In this document: positions 9,645 to 20,217 of the stretch, piece after piece | Numbering within the stretch: position 1 is the first letter of the stretch | Layout: each line of letters opens with the position of its first letter | Assembly (NCBI GenBank): GCA_019022495.1 | Contig: JAFEKR010000034.1 | Location: 186,001-250,000 of the forward strand | DNA from: Epichloe hybrida | Lineage: Eukaryota > Ascomycota > Sordariomycetes > Hypocreales > Clavicipitaceae | DNA length: 64,000 nt | Reading direction: 5' to 3' | The notes under the pieces: generated by a model | The model's input: only the letters and a program-made list of their open reading frames with translations | What the model was told of the DNA's origin: nothing | The model's database searches: none | Position numbers and translations under genes: made by a program

Positions 9645-11249
9645 TTACTGGCCAGGGGAAACAAGCTTTCCGAGTGATTTCGTGTTGGCGTCCCATCCAC
9701 CAGCCAGGGCTGGACCACCGTTCTCCTGCGCAAACTTCTGCATTCTAGCCTCCAACTCGGGTCGGAAGTGGCGGATGAGGCCCTGGATGGGCCAGGCAAA
9801 GGCTTCGCCCAAAGCTAAAACACATCGGGTTAGCGTCGGAGCTGATTTTCGTGCGGTGCTCGCGCCGCGGATACATACCGCAAATAGTGTGTCCCTCCAC
9901 CTGCTTCGTCAACTCTTGAAGCATGTCAATTTCTCTCTCCCGTCCCTGACCGCGCTCGAACCGAGACATGATCTGCTCCGTCCATTTGCTACCCTCTCGG
10001 CAGGGGGTGCACTGGCCGCAGCTCTCGTGCCGGTAGAAATGGCTGAGTCGGGAAATGGCGCGGACAACATCGGCGCTCTTGTCCATGACAATGACTGCAG
10101 CGGTTCCGAGACCAGACTGGCTGTCCTTGAGGGCATCAAAGTCCATCAGCTGGTCATCGCATACCGTCTTGGGGAGGATGGGGGTGGATGAGCCACCGGG
10201 AATGATGGCCAGCAAGTTGTCCCAACCACCACGAACGCCACCACAGTGCTTGTCGATGAGTTCACGTAGAGGGATCGACATCTCCTCTTCGACGGTGCAA
10301 GGGTTGTTGACATGGCCAGAGATACAAAAGAGCTTAGTGCCCTGATTTCGCTCTCGGCCAAAACCGGCGAACCAGCTTCCTCCGCGGCGACAGATAGTGG
10401 GCGCGACGGCGATGGTCTCGACATTGGCCACGGTCGAGGGGCAACCGAACAGACCGACAGCGGCGGGGAACGGGGGCTTAAGACGGGGTTTACCGGCTTT
10501 GCCCTCCAGAGACTCGATCAGAGAGGTCTCTTCACCGCAGACGTAGGCACCGGCACCACGGTGAATGAAGACGTCGAAGTCGTATCCGGAGCCGCAGGCG
10601 TTCTTGCCGATTAATCCGTTCTTGTAAGCTTCGTTGATGGCGTTTTGCAGCACAGCAGCTTCGTAGACGAATTCGCCACGGATATAAATGTAGGCAGCGG
10701 TCGCATTCATGGCTCGACCGGCAACGAGGCAGCCTTCGATGAGCTTGTGGGGATCCTTTCGCATAATCTCGCGGTCCTTGCAGGTTCCAGGTTCACCTTC
10801 GTCGGCATTCACGACAAGGTATCGGGGCTTGGTATCCTTGTCCCAGTCCTTGAAGTTCATGAAAGACTGTTTTGAAGAGGGCCGTTCAGGTTAGAGTGAT
10901 CAACTGTGTAACATGTTACGAATGAAGAGCAGTCAAATGAACGCACCCATTTGAGTCCCGACGGGAAGCCGGCACCGCCACGTCCTCGTAAACCAGAGGT
11001 CTTGACCTCGTTGATGATCCAATCGTGGCCCTTTAGTATGATTTCCTTTGTCTTGTGCCAGTCGCCCATTTTCTTCGCACTCTTGAGGTCGGCGGGAAAT
11101 CGGCCGTAGAGATTCTGGAAAATACGATCTTGGTCCTTCAGACCTCCGTACGTCCGCTTGGGCGTGCCATCCTGTACGGTAGCCAGGTCCCTCACAGCAG
11201 TCCGTGAGAGGCTCACAGCTTTTTTCGGCGCCGCTTTCGAGGACAGCAT
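9645..11249 (-). CDS. NDUFV1: NADH:ubiquinone oxidoreductase 51-kDa flavoprotein subunit (complex I)
   Basis: Three exons, complement(join(9645..9814,9879..? see boundaries: exon 3 9645-9814, exon 2 9879-10866, exon 1 10947-11249)), encode 486 residues, close to the usual 490. The N-terminus is basic and Ser/Ala-rich, fitting a mitochondrial presequence. The FMN/NADH-binding core is visible: [15 protein letters not shown] around residues 87-101, [10 protein letters not shown] near 118, and the glycine-rich [20 protein letters not shown] block near 200-225. Further on, [12 protein letters not shown] carries three cysteines of the N3 4Fe-4S cluster, and the fourth (HTICALG) spans the last splice junction. 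The protein takes electrons from NADH to FMN at the tip of the matrix arm. It shares a 448-bp divergent upstream region with the dynactin p27 gene. No anomalies. Confidence 0.95.
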
Positions 11250-11697
11250 TGCGTCGTTGTCCGGTTGGGCGGCTAATCGGGGATAATGGTGAGGTCGTGG
11301 AGTTGTCGCGAATGTGCTGTGCGGTGCTTGGTGGCGAGATTTATCTAATGTAAGCGTCAGAATTGCGGGTGTTGTGGTTGGTCAATGCTTGGTGTGGGTG
11401 CATTATCTGCCTCGCTAGGCACTACTCCCGCAGTGGCTGCGAGTCACTCTCGAGTGAAAGTACTTCGCATCATCCGTGCTCAGCGCTTGTGTCGTCAGTA
11501 GCTGCTGCGCGCTAACCCATTTTGGCTCAAATTGAATTTGGGAAAGCTCCGTGCTCAAACGTGCCTCAACGTGGTGATGCGTCAGCGTGTCACGGCAGCA
11601 ACAAATTTCGTCGAGCTTTACTCTTCTGTGGTGAAGAGAGAGAGGAAACGCCATCAAATAATCGCCGGTGTGCGCTCTCAGCCGTAACTCTTTTACA
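11250..11697. promoter_or_regulatory. Divergent promoter region, complex I 51-kDa / dynactin p27
   Basis: These 448 bp separate two start codons pointing away from each other, so both promoters must lie here or overlap. I see no gene and no distinctive motif. Confidence 0.5.
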
Positions 11698-12282
11698 ATG
11701 TCGAACAAGCGGCATTCCATCCTTCCTGCGATCGACCGCAGCGGTCCAAAGCCACCCATCAACTTCTCGTCTTCTCTCACCATATCCGATAATGCCATTC
11801 TTCAAGGCACGCATTCTATAACTATGCAGTCAGAGACCGTTGTCCACCCACGGGCCCGTTTCGAGTCAAATGCTGGTAGTATCCTCATCGGAAGACGATG
11901 CATCATACATGAACGAACCCACATCGGAGCTCGCCCTGCCAATTTTGACACGGCCAAGACAGGTGGTGTCGTAGTCGGTGACTACGTCGTTGTCGAGGTC
12001 GGTACCACAATCGAGGCTGGTGATACCGAAATTGGCGAGGGCACAACTTTACAAGTAGGATGTAGAATTGGTAGCGGGGCCAAGATTGGAAGACACTGTA
12101 CAATCTCGCACAAATCGATCGTTCCACCTGGTGAGGAAATTCCAGATCACACAGTTCTTTACTCCGACGGACTGCGTCGACAAGATCAACGTGGTGTTAC
12201 AGACATGCGGAAATTGGGTTTGGTCAAACAGATTGCCGTCTTGAAGAAGATGATTCCCAGCAACCCTGAGAAATTTAAGTGA
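11698..12282 (+). CDS. DCTN6: Dynactin subunit 6 (p27)
   Basis: This single-exon gene encodes 194 residues. The central two thirds consist of hexapeptide-type repeats with Ile/Val at every sixth position (for example ILIGRRCIIHERTHIGA and VVVGDYVVVEVGTTIEAG), forming a left-handed beta-helix as in p25/p27 of dynactin. The C-terminus (LVKQIAVLKKMIP near residues 175-187) is the helix that caps the fold. p27 sits at the pointed end of the dynactin complex and helps link dynein to early-endosome cargo in hyphae. ATG 11698 is chosen because it starts the conserved MSNKRHSILPAIDRSG region; an earlier in-frame start at 11668 would add ten unconvincing residues. Length and content match the family. 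Confidence 0.88.
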   Translation: MSNKRHSILPAIDRSGPKPPINFSSSLTISDNAILQGTHSITMQSETVVHPRARFESNAGSILIGRRCIIHERTHIGARPANFDTAKTGGVVVGDYVVVEVGTTIEAGDTEIGEGTTLQVGCRIGSGAKIGRHCTISHKSIVPPGEEIPDHTVLYSDGLRRQDQRGVTDMRKLGLVKQIAVLKKMIPSNPEKFK

Positions 12283-12390
12283 TGTTTCAACTGCGAGAAG
12301 TGGTTCCCTCAAGCGATATTCTTTTTTCAATTTTACGTACATACACAAGCGATGATGAATAAGCACCAAACTATATTGAAGGTCATATAA

Positions 12391-14112
12391 TCAGTGGGTC
12401 ATGGCATCCTCGAAGAGTCTTCGGAGCTGTTCTTTCTCAGTCTGAAGCTCTGTGTCCAACCCGGGTGCCAAAACAAGAACACGAGCCTGAGGGATTGTGC
12501 CTTCAACCAGAGCATCGATATGATTGCTTCCGAACCCAAGATCCTTCAGTCCCGCAGGCTGGTCACCAAGGTCGGCGAGGAACTTGGACAGCGCCTCAGC
12601 GAGAACTTCACCGGCGCTCTCCTCTTTCACGTTGGAAATATCGACGCCAAATGCCTCTGCAGCTTCGAGATGTCTTCGGGGATTAGAAGCAGCGGTAAAG
12701 CGGAACACGGCTGGGGCCGAGACGGCGACGGAGACACCGTGAGGAATCAAGGGCGCCGGAACATCATAGCCAGCGTGCTTATAGCCAGGGTTCTGTCCTG
12801 AAATGGGATACGACATGCCTATGAAATCAAACATTGATCAGCATCAAATATGGAATGCGGTCGCAAAAGAAGAAAAAAAGTTACGTACCATGACACAAGT
12901 GAACGCCTGCATTTCCAAAGCCAACACCAGCCAAAGTAGCGGCGAGAAGCATCTCACTCTGTGCCTCGAAGTCATCGGGATTCTTCACAGCACGAGGAAG
13001 ATATTTGACGGTACGACGGAGTGCATGGAAAGAGAACACATCCGAGATGGGATTGGCACCCTGGTAAGCAGGTCTCATGATGGGGTTAGGGGGGCGAGGA
13101 GTACGCTCATAATAGGGAATGGCGGTCCATGACTCGAGTGAATGGCACAGCACGTCGAGACCGGAGCTGGCCTTGACGGCAGCAGGCATGGTCCGGGTAT
13201 TGAGAGGATCACAAATTCCCAGCGTAGGCTTCAAATTCCGATGGGCTACGCCGCACTTGGCTCGTTTCGATACGAGGTCAAAAATGGCGGTGCCCGTGGT
13301 CTCACTTCCAGTTCCCGCGGTCGTAGGGACTGCAATAAGAGGACTGAGTGGCTTGTCAATGGGGCGTCCCTTGCCAATAGGTGCGTTAACAAAGTCCAGC
13401 AAGTCAGCTTCGGGATAATTCAGGTAGAGGTTCATGAGCTTGGCCGTGTCCATGACAGAACCGCCGCCAACAGCAAGGAATGCATCTGGCTGGTAGGGGC
13501 GTACCCAGCCGATGGCCTCATTGATTCTAGACAATCAAGTCAGTGATGACCAATTCCATGAGATGGGACTGGCAAGAAATTCATTACGAGCTGTCTTTGG
13601 GCTCCACCCTTACGTTCGAAAAGACTTCGAAGCTGATGCCTTCCCTCGTGAGGCCCTCTCTCACCTGTCTCATGGCATCCAGCTTATCCACGGTAGCATC
13701 GGTCACCACCGCAACCCTCTTGGCTCCCAGGTTCCTGAAGTCCATGCCGACTTCTTGCGTGACGCCAGGGCCAAAGCGAATGGAGGAGGCGGCCATCTCA
13801 AAGGCATACTCCTTGAGTTCCTGGTTCATGGATGTGGGAGTGGCATATCTCCGACGACCTGTTTCTCGAACCCGGGGCACAATGGAGGGAGGCGTCTTGT
13901 GATAGCCTGGGTTGGAATGACACGGGCATGAAGGCGGGTGCGTATACTGAATGGTGCGAAGCAAGCTTGAAGCCCGCTTGGCAGCCTGTACGGGTTTGAT
14001 GGTAAGCAAAGTGCTGCTTCTCCAGGATAGACCTGGATAGACCTGGATAGACCTGGATGAGTGTCATGCAAGGCTATCTTACATTGGGAATTACTCGAAC
14101 AGGAGCCACCAT
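12391..14112 (-). CDS. ADHFE1: Hydroxyacid-oxoacid transhydrogenase, mitochondrial (iron-type alcohol dehydrogenase family)
   Basis: Four exons (1: 14083-14112, 2: 13588-13985, 3: 12889-13526, 4: 12391-12818) give 497 residues. The match to human ADHFE1 is strong along the whole length. Visible motifs are YAFEMAASSIRFGPG near 75, the cofactor loop VGGGSVMDTAK, the segment AVPTTAGTGSETTG, and NPISDVFSFHALR. The metal-binding histidines lie in GLDVLCHSLES and in NAGVHLCHGMSYPISG, the latter spanning the last splice site. The enzyme transfers hydride between 4-hydroxybutyrate and 2-oxoglutarate, forming succinate semialdehyde and D-2-hydroxyglutarate. The basic N-terminus fits mitochondrial import. 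Exon 1 codes only ten residues, so the extreme N-terminus is the least certain part. Its upstream region is shared with Sec3. Confidence 0.92.
14022..14060. repeat. 10-bp tandem repeat inside intron 1 of the transhydrogenase gene
   Basis: The unit ACCTGGATAG occurs about three and a half times in a row, with a degenerate copy on the left. It lies inside the 97-nt first intron and, on the coding strand, repeats CCAGGT, offering several AG dinucleotides upstream of the chosen acceptor. Confidence 0.75.
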
Positions 14113-15072
14113 GGCGGCTTAGAAGTAAGGAGATGTAACTGCGCTCTTTCTCAAGTTTGGGCTGTTGGGGATGTTGATGATGATGTTGAGAGTGCATAGT
14201 GGCATGCGGCACGTGGAGGGCGAGAAGAGGGATTGTTGATGACGATGTGGAGGAGCCATTGGTTGGCTGTGCCTCGGATGGACATCTGAGAGGTCTGGTA
14301 CGGTCTGGTACGGAGTACAACAGTGCTTCTCGTCTCGGGGGTTTGACGACGGGTTGCGGGGGGGGGGCTGCAGTGTTACCAACTTACCGGCCGGGCGCGG
14401 CAACCGGAATGGACGAACCAGACCAGTTCCGTTATTGCCGCGTCACCCGATGATGGTGAACAAAATGCATCTGACTGATCAGTGATGACAGACTGTCATT
14501 CATCCGGGGTAAATCAGTGGCTGCCATCGGTCAGCTGAGTCATACGGAATATGGCGTGTAATGTGCACAGTGGAAAACGACGTTCAGATATGTGTGAAGC
14601 CGTCGACTTTTCTCTAGTCCACCAGTTTGATTTGTCGCTGAACGACAAAAAGTTAAAAGGTATTATGTAGTGGGCTGATGTAATCCGTAGGTACTGATGT
14701 GTTGTAATCCGTATTAATAGTGACGAAGCTGGTGGGCTGAGGAGGTTGGGTGGGTCTCGGACAAAGCTTGGGCCAACCATGAGCTCTCATGCCACCACCA
14801 GCCATCGGTAAGAAGGTCCACTCATTGGCGGCTCTAACCTTCACCCTCTTGAGTCTCGAGACCCGGCTCACCACCACCATCACGACGACGACGTCGAAAA
14901 CAACTTACCCCAGCGTCACATCGATACCTCGACCATCCCGTCGTACGGCTGCAGCTCCTAGCCATCGGCGCATGCGCCCCTCCTCCCGCCGCCTGCGTTG
15001 CTTCGACCATGCCCTGCTGCCCTGTCGATTACTCCCACTCTCCTTCATGATCCGACTTGACGCGCGCAACTG
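14113..15072. promoter_or_regulatory. Divergent upstream region, transhydrogenase / Sec3
   Basis: This 960-bp region holds a run of ten G at 14358-14367 and a duplicated TCTGGTACGG at about 14295-14314. A 94-codon plus-strand reading frame (14789-15073) has a TGA stop that overlaps the Sec3 ATG. Apart from that possible upstream ORF, I see no gene. Confidence 0.45.
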
Positions 15073-18000
15073 ATGGACCGCGCAAATGGGGCTAGGCCAG
15101 GCAGCGCCGCCGCTTCCGCCGCCGCCTCGAGAGCAGAGCGGTTCGAAGATGAGAAGCGCCGCATAATGGAAAGTTGCTTCGGCAAAAGGGATACAGACGG
15201 GTCGCGTAAGTTGACTTCCGACCCAGGTGCAGCCTGGCCCCCCAATGCTCCTTGAGAGGCTCCTTGGCTGCTGGGCTGGACAGTAAATGCTATGGTGGAC
15301 ACGACATGCAAGCTTTCTCGTAACCATGGCCCGCAAACAAATCCTCAACGGGACGTTGATTACAGACTGCAAATTTCCAGAAGACTGAAGACCCCACTGA
15401 CTCGATGTATTCAACTGTGTAGTTCTGGAAACCTATATTACGCACATTCGCATCGTCGAATACTCTTCACACCCGTCAAGTCCGCCGCCGCCGCAAGCTC
15501 GAAGCCCAGAGGCCGAAAAACCACGAGTCATCATCGTTGCAGTACGAAAGTCTGGTCGTGTTCGTATGCACAAGTCCAAAGAGAACTTGAATGGAACCTT
15601 TTCCATTGGCAAGACCTGGAACCTCGATGACCTCAGTCATATCGAATCCTATACTGGACCGCAAGTCAGCGCAAATAATCGCGAATGGGGTGGTGACACT
15701 GGCTTTCTGGTCACCCTCGGAAAGCCGTACTTCTGGCAGGCTCAGACCGACAAGGAGAAAAAGTTCTTCATCGCCAGCTTGATCAAAATCTATGGCAAGT
15801 ACACCGGTGGCAAAGTTCCCGAGTTGGGAGGTTTCGACCACAAGGAATTAGACCAAGTCCTCGGGGCAGGCAGACGACCCGGGCCCGGATCTGGACCAGG
15901 ATCTAGTGCTCCTCCTCCATCAAGGCCTCACCCTCTTGAGCCCACCACTAGTCAACAGAGTGTCGCTTCTGGCAACTCGGCGTCCAGTGTTCCGCCTGCT
16001 CCACTGATTCCGCCAGCATCCTCGAATTCAAGCACCCCCGATCCCACGCACTTCCAGAAAATCCCAGCTGGCATGCGGCCGCCACTCAACGGCATCAACT
16101 CTCCTTCCGCCAGCTTCGACTCGAACATATCAAGAGACCGCATGGGTTCGAGATGGACGAACCAAACCAACCGGAGTCAGGACTCTGTGGCCAATTCGTT
16201 TGCCACCGCCACAACTACAAGAACCGACGATACATCTAGCCAACCTCCTCGTTCTCGCAATGGCATGAACGGGCCAGGGGCTTTGGGGCGATTCGGCAAT
16301 GCTCGAGAGCCTCAGGGGCCTCCTCAGGAGCCTCTGCCTGCTATCCCTACCCAAGGTCCTCCCGAAGGCGAGGGGAAGCCACCTCCGGAGAGACGCCGAC
16401 CCCCAATGGATCCTTCACGCCCTCAAGATCGTGATCTTGTTCCCCCGCCTCTGAATAGTCCAGCAACACGCCGAGATCCCGTCGTGCCACCACCTCGCAA
16501 TAATGATCGGACGTCGCCGAGGAAAGATACCAGCCAACCACCGCCTTTGGCCAGAACAGTGCAAGACAGCAGCATAACTCCCGTGATGCCCTCTTTGGAC
16601 AAGTCCGTATCTGACGGCGCCAAAGCAGCGTCCATCTTGGAGCCTACAAACAACTCCAGCACGTCTTTGGCCGCTGCCGTTGCAAGTGACGCCGCTTCAG
16701 CCATTGAGCCCCCGCCAGAACCCCAGGAATATACACGACCAGGACTGGGACCAATGATCCGGTCCAAAAAGTCCAAGGGAGACATTGCTGGCGCTCTCTG
16801 GAAAGCAGCATCAGCCGCAACAGCTTTCCGTCCACGGCCGGGTGGTGCGGGTGATCGTTTGCGCCAAACCACTACCAAGCCTGAGGGGCCCGACGGCATT
16901 ACTGGCGTTGTTCCTGCACCACGTCGTCCGCTGACGCCTGAAATACCTAAACCTGTCGAGGCACCTGCTGAGGCATCAAAACAAGGGCTGGCGACTGTTT
17001 CCGCTGAGCCTCCTGCTGCTGATCCCTCTGCTGCTGCTGCTGCAGAAGCAGTTCCGGAGGTGACGCTCACTATTCCGAACTCTAGCCAAGCTACTGTTGT
17101 TAAGACTTTGCAGCCTCAAGAGACCAAGAAGGAAGACCCGCCCGAGGCGGCACCACGACGGTCAGTTGTCGCTGGCAACGATTCCAAGTATTTACAAAAT
17201 CTCGGCGTAGATGCTAGTCTGCTAGATGAGAGGAGCGAGGAGTTTGGCAAATGGCTGGACTTTTTCGGTTGGGTGCCCGGCCAAGAAATGCGTTCTCACT
17301 CCGCAGAAGAAATGAAGGTCGATCTTGAGCGTGAGATCAATAGGGCGCAAGCCGGCGGTTGGTTAGCGCGATTTCAAGAAGAGGATGAGCGAGTGTCTGC
17401 TATTAAGCGCGGCATTGACTTGGCCATGGGAGAGTGTGAAGAGCTGGATAATCTGTTGACACTCTATTCTGTCGAACTTTCAGTAAGTGAAGCTACATTT
17501 TCCAACTTTTGATGAAGCCGACGTCTAATTGGTTCACAGACCCTTTCAGAAGACATCGCATACATTGAGGCTCAGGGTCAAGGTCTGCAGGTGCAGACGG
17601 CCAACCAGAAGCTGCTGAAGAAGGAATTGGAATCGTTGCTGGAGACATGCGCCATCACGTCCACCGACCTCGAAGCTCTTCGTCTGGCCCCCTTGGAAGA
17701 CTCCCGTGGTTTGCAGGATGTCGAGGCTGCTTTGATCACTCTGTTTAAAGCTATGATCAAGATTGATCCAACGTTGGGCGGTGTTGAGCCTGTACCAAAT
17801 GGCAATGACCAGACTCCCGCCTTCAACACGGATTATGGAAACATGCGTATTGTGCAGGAAAAGAAAGAAATGTACCTGCAGGAAAGTGCCCATTTTATGA
17901 GAAGGCTAATCGAGTTTATGGCACGCCAGTTCGATGAGTCGTATGCTGGCTCGAAGCGGTCACTCGAAGGTGCCCTCTCCAAGAAAGTGGATGCCTCTCA

Positions 18001-19636
18001 CTACGATTCCGGCCGAGAGATGCTGTGGAAGTATAGTCCGCTGATGTTATACGCTCGCGATGTCGATCTGGAGAATTGGAACCGTCTGATCCAGATCTAC
18101 CAGGACAAGAGCCATCCTGTGTACAAGGGACAGTTCCAAAACGTCATCGCCATCTGGCGCAAGAATGCCAGAAAGATGACGGGAGAAGAGGCGGAGCTGC
18201 TCTTCTCGTTCAAGGTAGAGAAGCAGCAAGAGGGCGTGGCCACTGCCGCTCGAAAAATGACCGTGAAGCGAAGTCAAACCTTGGCCAGAGCGCTGCGATC
18301 CCCCTTGGCAGACAGCAATCGGGGCAATGCGGAAAAGTCGGTTCCCGACAGCCGGAGCTTCCCTTACGAAGTGTTTTCTGGCGTGTTAGATGATCTTTTG
18401 CCACTAGTAGAGATGGAACAAAACTTCATCATTGACTTCTTTCACGCTACCACTCTGGAGCAGGGCGACTTCACCGATGCCGTAGCTGTTAGCGCACCCC
18501 GAGATCGCCGTGGGGGTGACTTGAAACGTCATCGTCTTATGGAGCCGGATCGAGACTTGGCTCGACGAGTGACCCGATCAATGGAGGTCATCTTTGCCTT
18601 TCTTGAATCAGAATTGCAACGGCTCATGGAGTGGGTCACCGTGCAAGATCCCTTGTAAGTTCGGATCTCTTCTTCTCTGGTTGGTTTGCTTGGCTCTTCC
18701 AACGCTGACGAATTCTGCAGACAAGGGGTTGGTGTTCTGGCAGTATTGGAAAAAAAGCTCTCCGAGATCAGCCAATCCAACCAAGATTACTTGAATAGCC
18801 TCCTCCAAAAGCTACATGGCCTGCTGGAAGGTCGCTTCAGCAAGTTTGTCGAGGAGCAGATCAAGGCTATCGAAGAGACCAAGGTCAAGATCAACAAACG
18901 AAAGGGAGTCATCTCCTTCTTCCGTGTCTTCCCGGCGTTTATGGCGGCGATCGAAAACATGGTGACTGGCCTTGACCCGAACTTGGCACTCCGGCGAATG
19001 ATTGATCGCGAGTACGACCGCATCTTGAAGTGCATGTTCGACTCCCTAATGGTCATCGCCCGAGAACATCCTGCCGTTGGTGTGGGAAGCGGAACTGCGG
19101 ATCCCGAGGACAAGGAAGCGCTCAACTTCCACATCCTCCTCATCGAAAACATGAATCATTTCCTCGAGGACACGGATACACGTGGCTTGGAAGTGCTTGA
19201 GGAATGGAAGGATCAGGCCAACACGGAATACCACGAGCACATGGGCATGTACCTCAGTGCTGTTATGCGCCGACCTCTCGGGAAGCTCCTAGATTACCTG
19301 GAAAACATTGAGGCTCAAATACAGACAGGCAAATCGCCTGCTGCTATAGCACGCCAACCTTCCAACGACAAGAATATCTTCAACAAGGTGCTCAGCAGCT
19401 ACGATGCGAAGGAAGTTCGCAAAGGTATCGAGGCTTTGCGCAAGCGTGTTGAGAAGCATTTCGGCGACGCCGATGATCCGGCACTCAGTCGCGCTTTAGT
19501 AGCCAAGGTCACTTCAGAATGCGAGAAGTTCTACGTTGATGTGGAAAGCAGAATAGGAAAAGTCACGACAGATGTGTACGGTGGCGATGTACCGTTTGAG
19601 TGGCCCAGAGCGGACGTGAAGACGGCGTTCCGATAA
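15073..19636 (+). CDS. SEC3: Exocyst complex subunit Sec3
   Basis: Four exons (15073-15205, 15423-17482, 17540-18654, 18721-19636) encode 1407 residues, a normal length for filamentous fungi. The N-terminal Sec3 PIP2-binding PH-like domain is evident from LLETYITHIRIVEY through VIIVAVRKSGRVRMHKSKEN and GTFSIGKTWNLDDL to FFIASLIKIYGKYTGG (about residues 45-165). A long Pro/Ser/Ala-rich disordered linker follows (about 180-530). The C-terminal half is the helical Sec3 rod, starting with the YLQNLGVDASLLDERS block near 560. Sec3 marks exocytic sites at the hyphal tip and tethers secretory vesicles by binding PIP2 and Rho GTPases. All four junctions keep phase. The first intron (217 nt) is the longest; a small extra exon there cannot be excluded. 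Confidence 0.93.
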
Positions 19637-20217
19637 GAGTGGCCATGGCAGGGGCATGTCTGCGCAAGGATGAGAATGGTGACGAATGCAAAATAATTCC
19701 TATCCTAGTATTCTGGTGGAGGGGCTTTTGATTTTCCGAATCCTGATAGGGAGCTTTGCATAACGACAAATGCGAGGACATGACGATCCTGAGACGGGGC
19801 CGATGTCGAGCGCGTCTACGCACGCATGTACACTATCATGAAAGAAGGGGTACCCATGTGGATCAATGAAGTAACATGTGCATCTTGTGAGATTATGAGA
19901 TTGTGTAACGCTGTGATGAAGCAATGCGACAATGCGACAACACGACGACGACGGGACGGACTTTGCAGGGTTAGGGTTGCGTCTCGGCCCAAACGCGACT
20001 TTCTCCACGCGCGACCCCCGTTTAACCCCACCCACATACACCACATTGTACATGTACACCACGACTGACTGAGGCTGAGGCGACAACGTTTTACCACTTT
20101 ACACCAACTCTGCGCGTCTCGCCCCACCGTACGGACTACATCTATTCGAACTCGAGCTCGAGCTTGAGCTTGAGCTTCACTGTGACTGGATTCTGCGCCG
20201 CCTTTGGCAACACAGCC
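19637..20217. other. Intergenic: Sec3 3' flank and upstream region of the next gene
   Basis: The gap is 581 bp between two plus-strand genes. Just before the downstream start there is a short repeat of GAGCTC/GAGCTT (about 20152-20176). I see no gene or RNA here. Confidence 0.4.

Noticed and set aside
9682..10191. Plus-strand frame across the complex I 51-kDa gene
   Set aside because: It is a shadow of the conserved minus-strand exon; its composition mirrors codon bias of the true gene.
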